Assembly (NCBI RefSeq): GCF_004135935.1
Contig: NZ_CP025086.1
Coordinates: 2,480,001-2,544,000, forward strand
Length of the DNA stretch: 64,000 nucleotides
DNA from: Methylovirgula ligni
Lineage (GTDB): Bacteria; Pseudomonadota; Alphaproteobacteria; Rhizobiales; Beijerinckiaceae
Reading direction: 5' to 3'
Shown here in pieces: positions 28,981 through 36,261 of this stretch. Numbering within the stretch: the stretch's first letter is position 1; every line of letters begins with the position of its first letter. A program made the position numbers and the translations under genes. Below the pieces are notes generated by a model. It searched no databases, was not told the DNA's origin, and saw only the letters and a program-made list of their open reading frames with translations.

Positions 28981-30567
28981 TTAATGACCCAATCTTGCCA
29001 GGGCCGATTTGGAAAACGCATCTCCTGCTTCAGCCCCTTTTTGATACCATTGCCGCGCCTGTTCCGCGTCCCTTGGAACGCCCATCCCATTTTCATAGAG
29101 ATGGCCAAGAGCGCCCATCGCGGTTTCATTACCGGCATCCGCCGCCTTGCGATACCATTGCAGCGCCTGTGCCAAGTCTTTCGGAACGGTCAGCGCATTT
29201 TCATAAAAATAGCCAAGGCCGTCCATCGAGTTTGCGTCGCCGCCGGCGGCGCCCTTGCGATACCATTGCAGCGCCTGCCCGTTGTCTTCGGCCACTCCCC
29301 ATCCGTAAAAATAGAAATCGCCAAGATGGCCCATCGCAAGAGCATTGCCGCCGTCGGCGCCTTTTTGGTACCATTGCAGCGCTTGTTGATTGTCCTTGGG
29401 AACGCCGAGCCCGTACTGGTATAAATAGCCTATAGCGTTCATCGCTCCCGCGTTGCCTAGTTCTGCGGCCTTGCGATACCACTGCAGGGCCTGCCCGTAA
29501 TCGCGAGGAACGCTCCAGCCCTTCTCGTAGAAGACGCCGATATTGTTGATTGCTTTGACGTCGCCGGCGTCCGCCGCCCTGCGGAACCATTGCAATGCTT
29601 GGGCGTCGTCTTCCGCCACTCCCAGCCCATCTTTATAGAGGGCGCCGAGATGCTCCATCGCCTCCGCATCGCCGGCCTCCGCGGCCGCGCCACACGAGGC
29701 GATGGCGGCCGGATAATGGCTCACGTTCCAATCGGCCTCGCATTGCGAACCAACAGGATTTGGTTGTGAAGAAGAGAAATCCTGCGGCGGCGGATTTGGC
29801 GTGGTCTGAGGTTGCGCAGGCTGACCCTGCACCGACTGGCTCTTCACAAGCCGGTCCAACTCGTCGGCCGAGGAGACGTCGCCGCGCTGCGCCGCGTCGC
29901 GAAACCAATTCATCGCTTGTTGAAGATCTTGTTGAACGCCTAAACCATTCTCGTAAGCAACACCGAGATTGGCCATCGCCAGCACATTGCCGGCATCGGT
30001 GCCCATGTGAAACCACTGGAACGCCTGCGCATAGTCCTTGGGAACGCCCCAGCCATTATGATAAAGCCAGCCGATATTGTTCATCGCAGCCCCGTCCCCG
30101 GCGTCCGCGCCGTGGCGAAACAACTGCAGCGCCACTCGATAGTCTTGGGAAACTCCCAAGCCATTCTCGATCAGCCAACCGAGATTGTCCAAGGCTGCAA
30201 TGTCTCCGGCGCGCGCGGCCTTGCTATACCATTCGGCCGCGCGGTGGTAATTCTGGGAAACGCCCGACCCTTTCTCGTAGAAGACACCAAGATCGTCCAT
30301 CGCTTCCGCATTTCCCGCTTTGGCGGCGGCACGGCAAGTCACCGCCGCCGCCGCATAGTTTCCAGCGGTTGCCTCCAAGTGGCATTGCGAAGAGGCCGAG
30401 CCCGGTGAGGATTCGTCCTGCGCGAGCTCAATGAGCGCCGGCCGATCTCGCGGCCCGTTCCACGAAGTGTCGGTGTAGGATATCGAGGCGCCGCTCGCCG
30501 CTTCGGCAGCCGGCGTGAGCAACGCGATCGAAAGTATCCATCGAACCGTCAAGGACGAATTCTCCAT
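28981..30567 (-). CDS. Sel1-like repeat protein, exported
   Basis: About 528 residues from ATG 30567. An N-terminal signal-like segment (VRWILSIALLTPAAEAASG) precedes two blocks of Sel1-like repeats: four in the first half and six in the second, each near 36 residues with the pattern AM-LG-Y-GLGV-D--QA-QWY-KAA-AGD. A Pro/Gln/Ser linker separates the blocks, and each block is preceded by a similar Cys-containing CxAAA-AGxAEAM lead-in, so the halves look like an internal duplication. Sel1 repeats form superhelices for protein-protein contacts. The partner is unknown. Confidence 0.85.
   Translation of the reverse strand: MENSSLTVRWILSIALLTPAAEAASGASISYTDTSWNGPRDRPALIELAQDESSPGSASSQCHLEATAGNYAAAAVTCRAAAKAGNAEAMDDLGVFYEKGSGVSQNYHRAAEWYSKAARAGDIAALDNLGWLIENGLGVSQDYRVALQLFRHGADAGDGAAMNNIGWLYHNGWGVPKDYAQAFQWFHMGTDAGNVLAMANLGVAYENGLGVQQDLQQAMNWFRDAAQRGDVSSADELDRLVKSQSVQGQPAQPQTTPNPPPQDFSSSQPNPVGSQCEADWNVSHYPAAIASCGAAAEAGDAEAMEHLGALYKDGLGVAEDDAQALQWFRRAADAGDVKAINNIGVFYEKGWSVPRDYGQALQWYRKAAELGNAGAMNAIGYLYQYGLGVPKDNQQALQWYQKGADGGNALAMGHLGDFYFYGWGVAEDNGQALQWYRKGAAGGDANSMDGLGYFYENALTVPKDLAQALQWYRKAADAGNETAMGALGHLYENGMGVPRDAEQARQWYQKGAEAGDAFSKSALARLGH
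29040..30330 (-). repeat. Coding repeats of about 108 bp (Sel1 units)
   Basis: Ten diverged units of 36 codons in tandem inside the Sel1 gene, in a four-plus-six arrangement broken by a linker near 29750-29880. Successive units share stretches such as TACCATTGCAGCGC on the plus strand. Confidence 0.8.
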
Positions 30568-30949
30568 TGGCGTACTCGCGTTTTCCGGCAAGTTTGGACG
30601 AGGTCAACATTGGATGATGTTTCTGGAAAAGGATATGCGCCCCCCGCCTTGCGGTAAATAGCAGGAACCGAGCGGCGGGTGTGCAGCCCTCGGACCGCGC
30701 CACTGCAATCAGCCTCGCGTTGCGGGACCGGTGGCGATCCTGAAACATGCCGCTTTCCCGTCGCGTGATGCGAGTTCGGCCAAGGCGGGGCGTTGCGCAC
30801 GAGGCGATGGCTGGCGCTCGACCGCGTTTGGGCTGGTTTGGCATTGCGCGCCCGAATAGGCACGCTCGGCTCTCAGGGTTGGCCGAGACGTCATCTTGCT
30901 TGTTAACGGGATCGTGGACGCCGCTAGGCTGGAAGTGTAAGGTACATCG
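30568..30949. other. Intergenic region without clear gene
   Basis: Open frames cross this 382-bp stretch on both strands, but they have high-GC shadow composition (Arg/Ala-rich), no ribosome-binding site and no recognisable family. I see no supported gene, repeat or terminator. It presumably contains the promoter of the minus-strand Sel1 gene. Confidence 0.4.
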
Positions 30950-31115
30950 ATGGGCTACCGCTCTCAAAACAACCTAGATGCCGCCGAGCGCGGGGCCTCG
31001 AAGCGGCTGCCCTGGCGCGCGCTATGACTGGCGCCTGGTTGTTGCCGGCCTTCTTGTCGTTGCGGACTTTGCTGCCGGGCTGGCGGCGAAGATAGGTTTT
31101 AGTGGAATTGGCTGA
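30950..31115 (+). pseudogene. Possible frameshifted small membrane protein
   Basis: ATG 30950 starts MGYRSQNNLDAAERGASKR and stops at 31025-31027. Read in the next frame from the same point it continues YDWRLVVAGLLVVADFAAG then LAAKIG, a hydrophobic helix, to TGA at 31113-31115. A polar start and a membrane helix split by a one-base shift suggest a decayed small membrane protein. The evidence is composition and pattern only. Confidence 0.35.
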
Positions 31116-31177
31116 GCGCCTCCCTACATATAATGTCGAAGGGAAACGTCGTCCATTTTGGTTCAAGGAGAAAGAAA

Positions 31178-31618
31178 ATGACGAGGCGGCTGCAATCTTC
31201 AATGCAGTGCATACTCTGCGTGCTGATCGGGTTGGGGTTCAGTACTGCAGTTGCCAATGCGCAGAGCGTCAAACCGGACACACCGCCAGATGCTGAGGCG
31301 GATTCCAACGCTGCGATGAAGCTAACAACTAACGATCCTCGCATTGGGAATGCGCTATCCGGTCACCACGGAACGTGGAAATGGGTCGTTCCTCCGGTGA
31401 AAATGGCAGGCGGCTTCGATGACCACGATCCCATCGGGGTTATATCGGGAAAGCTAATTCCGGCCGATTGTTCTCTGAACTGGACTGACCCAGACAGTCA
31501 CAAACTGTACTGCTTCACCTCAGCGACCTCGCTGATTTACTTCATGGACGTGCCGCATACGTATTTGACGGCGGCTGAAAAGAAGTGGCAGTCATTGACT
31601 GGCAAGCCAGCAATATAG
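31178..31618 (+). CDS. Hypothetical exported protein, 146 residues
   Basis: The ATG at 31178 is preferred over 31133 because AAGGAG lies 7-12 bases upstream. Residues 1-29 form a signal peptide (MTRRLQSS, hydrophobic core, VANAQ). The mature part contains the stretch HHGTWKWVVPPVKMAGG, two conserved-looking cysteines (PADCSLNW and KLYCFTSATS) and an aromatic C-terminal half. No family recognised. It is probably periplasmic. It stands alone on the plus strand upstream of the DUF4239 gene. Confidence 0.7.
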   Translation: MTRRLQSSMQCILCVLIGLGFSTAVANAQSVKPDTPPDAEADSNAAMKLTTNDPRIGNALSGHHGTWKWVVPPVKMAGGFDDHDPIGVISGKLIPADCSLNWTDPDSHKLYCFTSATSLIYFMDVPHTYLTAAEKKWQSLTGKPAI

Positions 31619-31766
31619 CGCAGACATTTGGAGCGAATACCGTACTCGTTCGGTATTCGCCGCCTACCGTACTTTACATGCTCGCCGGCCGTCGACGTCA
31701 GCTAAACCGTTGTTAAGGAGTGTCGGGTACACACCACAACGCCGATTTATCTCAAATGATCGACCG

Positions 31767-32561
31767 ATGCTGCTTCTCACCCGCGAACCTCTTTGGCTTT
31801 TGGGCCTCTTGCTGGTCGGCTTGACGAGTCTCCTCGCTTGTTTTGGCCCGCGCCTTGTTCGGCGTTTCGTCGCGCTTGAGAAGTTGACGACGAACAATGA
31901 AGTCGCCGGCTTCAAGTTCGCAACGGTTGGCGTTCTTTATGCGGTGCTTCTTGCTTTCGCGATTATTCTCGTTTGGCAGAAATATTCGGACGCCGATGGA
32001 ACGGTCGAGAAGGAGGCGGGCGCCGCCGCTGCGATGTATCATCTTTCGTCGGGCCTAGACGAACCCCAAGCTTCCGCGCTTCACACCGCTTTGACAGCAT
32101 ATCTCCAATCAGCGATTTCCAACGAGTGGCCGGCCATGGAATCCGGCAAGGAAAGCAAGATCACGCATCAGTCTCTCGATGGTCTCTACAAAGCCGTTCT
32201 CGCGACGGCGAAGTCACAGAGTGGGACGCCCCTGATCTCGGAAATATTTAGTCAGCTTGACGCCGTCACGCAGGCGCGGCGCGCCAGGATCCTCGCCGCC
32301 GAGGGGACGGTGCCGGGAATACTCTGGGTGGTTCTTTTCGTGGGAGCGGTGGTGACCATCAGCTTCACATTCTTCTTCGGAACGAGAAATTTGAGAGCGC
32401 AGATGCTCATGACCGCGCTGCTCTCTGTGCTCATCTTCTCAGAGCTTCTGATTATTGTGGTTTTAGATCGGCCATTTTCCGGAACGGTGAAAGTAGGGCC
32501 GGATGCAATCGCGGATGTGATAGCGGATCACGCTAAGGTAGGCGCGACCACATCTCCGTAG
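31767..32561 (+). CDS. DUF4239 (bestrophin-like) membrane protein
   Basis: A 264-residue integral membrane protein. Helices near residues 8-28 and 48-70 are separated by RRFVALEKLTTNNEVAGFKFATVGVLYAVLLAF, the DUF4239 signature. A long soluble helical region (75-180) follows and two more helices lie near 188-210 and 218-238. The family is distantly bestrophin-like, but ion transport has not been shown for most members. ATG 31767 gives the usual length; a start at 31710 would add 19 unlikely residues. Confidence 0.82.
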   Translation: MLLLTREPLWLLGLLLVGLTSLLACFGPRLVRRFVALEKLTTNNEVAGFKFATVGVLYAVLLAFAIILVWQKYSDADGTVEKEAGAAAAMYHLSSGLDEPQASALHTALTAYLQSAISNEWPAMESGKESKITHQSLDGLYKAVLATAKSQSGTPLISEIFSQLDAVTQARRARILAAEGTVPGILWVVLFVGAVVTISFTFFFGTRNLRAQMLMTALLSVLIFSELLIIVVLDRPFSGTVKVGPDAIADVIADHAKVGATTSP

Positions 32562-32596
32562 CTGCGAAAGCCATAGCTAACGCAAAGTGGCAGCCA

Positions 32597-32758
32597 TCAT
32601 TTCATCAGCGCAGGCGGGAGATACCAAGCAGCCGCAATTGCCATCGCAATAACGATAACCACGGCGGTGGTAGCGAAATCATCGACGGCGAGATCGTCCG
32701 GCAGGAAGTGTTCGCGCAAACGGTGCCACGACGAACTCTGATGCGAAATCGCGGACAT
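32597..32758 (-). CDS. Small single-helix membrane protein (53 residues)
   Basis: ATG 32758 is preceded on the minus strand by a strong GGAGGA seven bases upstream. The 53-residue product has a polar first half (MSAISHQSSSWHRLREHF, then DDLAVDDF) and one membrane helix (about residues 29-46, TTAVVIVIAMAIAAAWYL), ending in PPALMK. The strong ribosome-binding site and neat membrane topology argue that it is real. Function unknown; no neighbour shares its strand closely. Confidence 0.65.
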   Translation of the reverse strand: MSAISHQSSSWHRLREHFLPDDLAVDDFATTAVVIVIAMAIAAAWYLPPALMK

Positions 32759-33022
32759 GGCGGTTCCTCCGGCCCATACCGATCAACTAAACGTGAAGGT
32801 GCCGTAAATGGTTGCAGCCTTCAAGGGGCCAGCGGAAAATATTCGCGGTTGCGGCGCAACCTCGCGCCAGGGCTGACGCCAACCTCACCGGTCCAGTTTC
32901 TTTTCCGCAGTCTCCGACGCCCAATGTCCGCTTCCTTGCGTGCTTGAAACGTATCGGAAAGCCAATGCCATTAATCGGAAAGCGCGACCGCGAAGTTCCG
33001 TTGCTCACGGGCGTGTTAGCTC

Positions 33023-33565
33023 TCACTTATCCAACGCTTGAGCCATCTGGAGATGATGCTGCAAGGTCGGAAGCGTCTTCCGCGCCCAATCTTTCAGCTT
33101 TTGGTCCTTGCCGCCCTTTGCATAGCGCTTGAAAAGGTCGACGGCGTCCTCGTGTCCCTGCGCCTGATCATCGTGATATTGCTTTGTGAAATCGCCGCCG
33201 TTCAGCGACTTCAGCTTGTCCAGCATCGATTGATGTGGACTGTCCAGAGCCGTCGGCAGATTGGCTTTGGTTGCACCGCTCGCGACGAGCGCTTCGAGTT
33301 CGGCTGATGTTTTGCCGTGATCCGCGATCATGGTCTGGGCGAAGTCCTTGGTGCCTTGATCGCCTGCCTTTTGCAGGGCGAGGCGGCTCGACTGGATTTC
33401 GAACATATCGCTGACGGCAGCCTCGGTGACGAAATCTTGCGTCGAGGGGCTGACGCCGATGAGCGAATTGACTCCCGTCTTTTCAGTCAAGGATTCGGCT
33501 ACGGCAGGGAGCGTTAAGGCCGGAACAAATAAGGCAAAGCAAATGGCGGCGGCGGTCGTTCGCAT
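33023..33565 (-). CDS. DUF4142 protein (ferritin-like fold, exported)
   Basis: A 180-residue protein with a signal peptide (about 1-23, ending PAVAES). The mature part has the four-helix DUF4142 pattern: DFVTEAAVSDMFEIQSSRLAL, GTKDFAQTMIADHGKTSAEL, a KLKSLNGGDFTKQYHDDQAQGHEDAV segment and a final WARKTLPTLQHHLQMAQ. The family is ferritin-like by fold and often stress-induced, but metal binding is unproven. GGAG lies seven to ten bases upstream of the ATG. Confidence 0.9.
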   Translation of the reverse strand: MRTTAAAICFALFVPALTLPAVAESLTEKTGVNSLIGVSPSTQDFVTEAAVSDMFEIQSSRLALQKAGDQGTKDFAQTMIADHGKTSAELEALVASGATKANLPTALDSPHQSMLDKLKSLNGGDFTKQYHDDQAQGHEDAVDLFKRYAKGGKDQKLKDWARKTLPTLQHHLQMAQALDK

Positions 33566-33713
33566 GAGAGGCTCCTCGCGTTAGGAGGACCGTGAACCTC
33601 GCTCTCATGAGAAAGTTCCGGTTTGGGATCGCGGCGTTTGCGGGCGATGTCTGCTTGCGCGTGAAACTTGAGTGATAGCACGTGTCCCAGGGGGAAATCC
33701 GACCAAGACCATA

Positions 33714-34625
33714 TTAGGGTTGGCCGCTTCCGCCCGCCGCGCCGTAGACTTGTCCTGTCGCGAAGCTGGCATCCTCGGCCGCGAGCTGCACGTAGATCGA
33801 AGCTAATTCTGCAGGCTGCCCGGCGCGGCCGAGCGGCGTTTTGGCGCCAAACTGCTGAAGACGATCCATCGTTGTGCCGCCCGATACCTGCAACGGGGTC
33901 CAGATAGGGCCTGGGGCGACACCGTTGACGCGAATGCCCTTCGGCCCAAGCTGCTTTGCTAGCGACTTCACATAATTCATTGTTGCTGCCTTGGTCTGAG
34001 CATAGTCGTAAAGCTGGGGGGAGGGATCATAGGCCTGTTCCGATGTCGTCGCGATGATCGCGGCGCCCGGTGGCAAGTGGGGCAGCACAGCCTTGATGAG
34101 CCAGAAAGGTGCATAGATATTCGTCTTCATTGTCGCGTCGAAATCCTCCGACGAAAGGTCGAGGATCGATTCGCGGGCCTGCTGACGACCAGCGTTGCTG
34201 ACAAGTATGTCTAGACCGCCAAGTTCACGCACCGCGTCTTCGACCAGCTTCCTGCAGAACGATTCATCACGTAAATCGCCAGGGAGAGCTACGCCTTTCC
34301 GTCCGGCCTGCTTGATGAGCTTTATGACGTCCTCTGCGTCTTTCTCCTCGTCTGGAAAATAATTAATTGCGACGTCCGCCCCCTCGCGGGCATAGGCAAT
34401 TGCCGCTGCGCGGCCCATGCCGGAATCGCCGCCGGTGATAAGGGCCCTGCGGCCGAGCAAACGTCCCGAGCCGCAATAACTTGTCTCGCCATGATCTGGC
34501 GGCGGATTCATTTCGCAGGCGAGCCCCGGCCAAGTTTGCGTCTGTTTCCGATAAGGTGGCCTTGGATATTTGCTGGTTGGATTACGCTGGGCCTGTATCA
34601 CGGCATTTTTTGAGTGTTCGTTCAT
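33714..34625 (-). CDS. SDR-family oxidoreductase (YdaD/YhdF-like)
   Basis: A 303-residue short-chain dehydrogenase. It has the N-terminal extension (KYPRPPYRKQTQTWPGL) typical of the general-stress YdaD/YhdF group. The cofactor site is ALITGGDSGMGRAAAIAYA, NAG appears in LVSNAGRQQ, and the catalytic Ser and YxxxK are in TTSEQAY and YDYAQTKAA. The tail ATGQVYGAAGG is a family hallmark. The substrate is unknown. ATG 34625 is used; the upstream frame has no family similarity. Such genes are often under general stress control. Confidence 0.9.
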   Translation of the reverse strand: MNEHSKNAVIQAQRNPTSKYPRPPYRKQTQTWPGLACEMNPPPDHGETSYCGSGRLLGRRALITGGDSGMGRAAAIAYAREGADVAINYFPDEEKDAEDVIKLIKQAGRKGVALPGDLRDESFCRKLVEDAVRELGGLDILVSNAGRQQARESILDLSSEDFDATMKTNIYAPFWLIKAVLPHLPPGAAIIATTSEQAYDPSPQLYDYAQTKAATMNYVKSLAKQLGPKGIRVNGVAPGPIWTPLQVSGGTTMDRLQQFGAKTPLGRAGQPAELASIYVQLAAEDASFATGQVYGAAGGSGQP

Positions 34626-34798
34626 GTCTGAGGTTCTCCGCGTTCGGACAAGGAACGCCGGCCCCCGGCATGGGTTGCAGGAACGGTCCTGGTTCGTCGC
34701 AGCGTGCAAGCCCCGCTCGCGTTGACCTCAAAGAGGGAATGGCCGTGGTTAGACGATAGTCGGCGGCAATAGGTGCGCTTTGCGCGGCTTAGAAAGGT

Positions 34799-34840
34799 CC
34801 TCGCTGACGCCTGACGCCCGTTGCTTCAGCGCCAGCGAGG
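34799..34840 (-). terminator. Inverted repeat after the oxidase operon
   Basis: CCTCGCTG (34799-34806) and CAGCGAGG (34833-34840) are perfect 8-bp arms just past the last gene of the PQQ dehydrogenase/oxidase operon. The loop is long (26 bases) and no T-run follows on the minus strand, so it may stabilise the mRNA end more than terminate transcription. Confidence 0.4.
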
Positions 34841-34864
34841 CTCCCCGACTGACCGACGTGGCGC

Positions 34865-35704
34865 CTAGCGAAGCTCATTTACGGAGAAATGCTCGCCGAC
34901 ATCCGTTCGCGGAACGTGATAGGCGGCAAGGATAGCATCTATCTTCGGCCGCTCGCTTTCCAGAATGGCCTCTATCCTCTCTTTGAAGTCCGGCTCGTGG
35001 CGGCGCATGCCCATCGAAATATCGAATTGCATCGGCCATTGAGCGCCGTCGACTGCCGGCTCGACGAGTGCAAGCACCAACGGCTTCGGCTCCTTCCTCG
35101 CGAAATAGCCGGCGAGCGGCCCCCAGACAACCGCGACATCGACATCGCCGTCGGCGACCGCATCCATGATGGCGGCCGGCGGATTGGGCTTCTGATAATC
35201 GCCGTAGAGCATATAGCCCCGAATATTATCGATGATGCCTCGTCGCGCCAGCGCGTGTGCAGGCGGCGTGTTCATCGCGTCATTGCCGACCATCTGAACG
35301 CCGATCTTCAATTTGCGAAGCTGCGGATCGTCGTAGGATGTGATCTTCAAATTCCGGTCGGCGCGGGTGACGAAGACGTAGCTCGACCGATAATAGGGCC
35401 GTGACGTCGCCAGCATATCGACCGCCGAGGCCACTCCGGGCCAGAGATCGCACAGACCGGCCTTCAACGTATTGCGCACATAGCCGCGGCGCTGCGCCCA
35501 CCACGTGTAGACCACTCTCTCGTTCATATCCTTGGCGACGAGAGTGACGATTTTGTTCTCGAAGCCTTCGCCTTTGTCGTTTGAGAAAGGCAGATTGTTG
35601 GGATCGGCGCAGACACGCAAATCCGTTGCCTGCGCCGCCGTTGTGGCGCCAAATATGAGGCCGAGAAAAATAAGCATGATGCGAAATCGCACGAAATCCC
35701 TCAT
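34865..35704 (-). CDS. MoxJ-type substrate-binding-like protein of quinoprotein dehydrogenase
   Basis: A 279-residue exported protein starting at ATG 35704, fixed by an ATGA overlap with the upstream cytochrome stop. A signal peptide (about 1-27, ending AAQA) is followed by the binding-protein fold with DLRVCADPNNLPFSNDKGEG, the hallmark of the quinoprotein-dehydrogenase-associated (MxaJ/XoxJ) family. YVRNTLKAGLCDLWPGVA and VVWGPLAGYFA are further matches. In methylotrophs MxaJ/XoxJ interacts with the dehydrogenase and may help mature it; it is not a true importer component. Last gene of the operon. Confidence 0.9.
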   Translation of the reverse strand: MRDFVRFRIMLIFLGLIFGATTAAQATDLRVCADPNNLPFSNDKGEGFENKIVTLVAKDMNERVVYTWWAQRRGYVRNTLKAGLCDLWPGVASAVDMLATSRPYYRSSYVFVTRADRNLKITSYDDPQLRKLKIGVQMVGNDAMNTPPAHALARRGIIDNIRGYMLYGDYQKPNPPAAIMDAVADGDVDVAVVWGPLAGYFARKEPKPLVLALVEPAVDGAQWPMQFDISMGMRRHEPDFKERIEAILESERPKIDAILAAYHVPRTDVGEHFSVNELR

Positions 35705-36261
35705 GGCGATGGGGCGCCTTCCTGCGGGTTCGTCTCGAGCGAGGCCGGTCCCGGCGCCGCCGCGACGGGCTTGGTCGGAATGGGCACTTTTGCGGCATTC
35801 GTCTCCAGCGATTTCACATAAGCGGCAAGCTGCCAGATCGCCGAACTCGGCAAAATACGGCCCCATGTGGGCATGCCATTCGGGCGCCCCTGATAGATCG
35901 AGGCGTAGATCTGGTCGATTTGGCCGCCGTAGAGCCAGACGGAATCATCGAAGGCTGGGCCGATGCCGCCAGCGCCATGAAAATGGCAACCGGAGCAATT
36001 GTACCAATCGAACAATTTTGCACCGATGGCGATCGCCTGCGGATTATTTTCGTATTGGTTGTCGAGTGGATCGGGCGGCGGTGCCTTCTGGCCATTGGCA
36101 AAAAGCCCCGTCACCGGCACATCCAGCACGCTGCCTTGCGGGCGCGCCTGCGCGGCCGGCTGGTTGGGATCGGCCGTTGCACTCTGGCAGACGGCGATGG
36201 GCGCAGCGAACACCACCGCCGCAGCGGCCGCGCCTTTAAGATGGCGGCAAGGCAAAGACAT
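35701..36261 (-). CDS. Periplasmic c-type cytochrome of the PQQ dehydrogenase operon
   Basis: A 186-residue monohaem cytochrome c. The signal peptide covers about residues 1-31. The haem motif is CSGCH near residue 90 in WYNCSGCHFHGAGGIGP, and a likely axial Met sits in RPNGMPTWG near 130. It is the natural first electron acceptor (a cytochrome cL/XoxG-like role) for the dehydrogenase whose stop overlaps its start by 26 bases. Sequence similarity to classical MxaG is not obvious by eye, so the role rests mainly on gene context. The tail is Pro/Ala-rich. Confidence 0.88.
   Translation of the reverse strand: MSLPCRHLKGAAAAAVVFAAPIAVCQSATADPNQPAAQARPQGSVLDVPVTGLFANGQKAPPPDPLDNQYENNPQAIAIGAKLFDWYNCSGCHFHGAGGIGPAFDDSVWLYGGQIDQIYASIYQGRPNGMPTWGRILPSSAIWQLAAYVKSLETNAAKVPIPTKPVAAAPGPASLETNPQEGAPSP

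Noticed and set aside
29040-30330. Regular repeats considered as CRISPR
   Set aside because: The 108-bp units are in-frame coding Sel1 repeats with no spacers; no CRISPR array or cas gene was seen anywhere.
29595-30434. 279-residue plus-strand frame across the Sel1 gene
   Set aside because: Repetitive Arg/Pro-rich translation of the Sel1 repeats read backwards.
30428-30967. 179-residue minus-strand frame upstream of the Sel1 gene
   Set aside because: No ribosome-binding site, mixed composition, and it overlaps the Sel1 start region in another frame.
35701-36261. Naming this cytochrome XoxG or MxaG
   Set aside because: Context fits but sequence similarity to those families is not obvious, so only a role by position is given.
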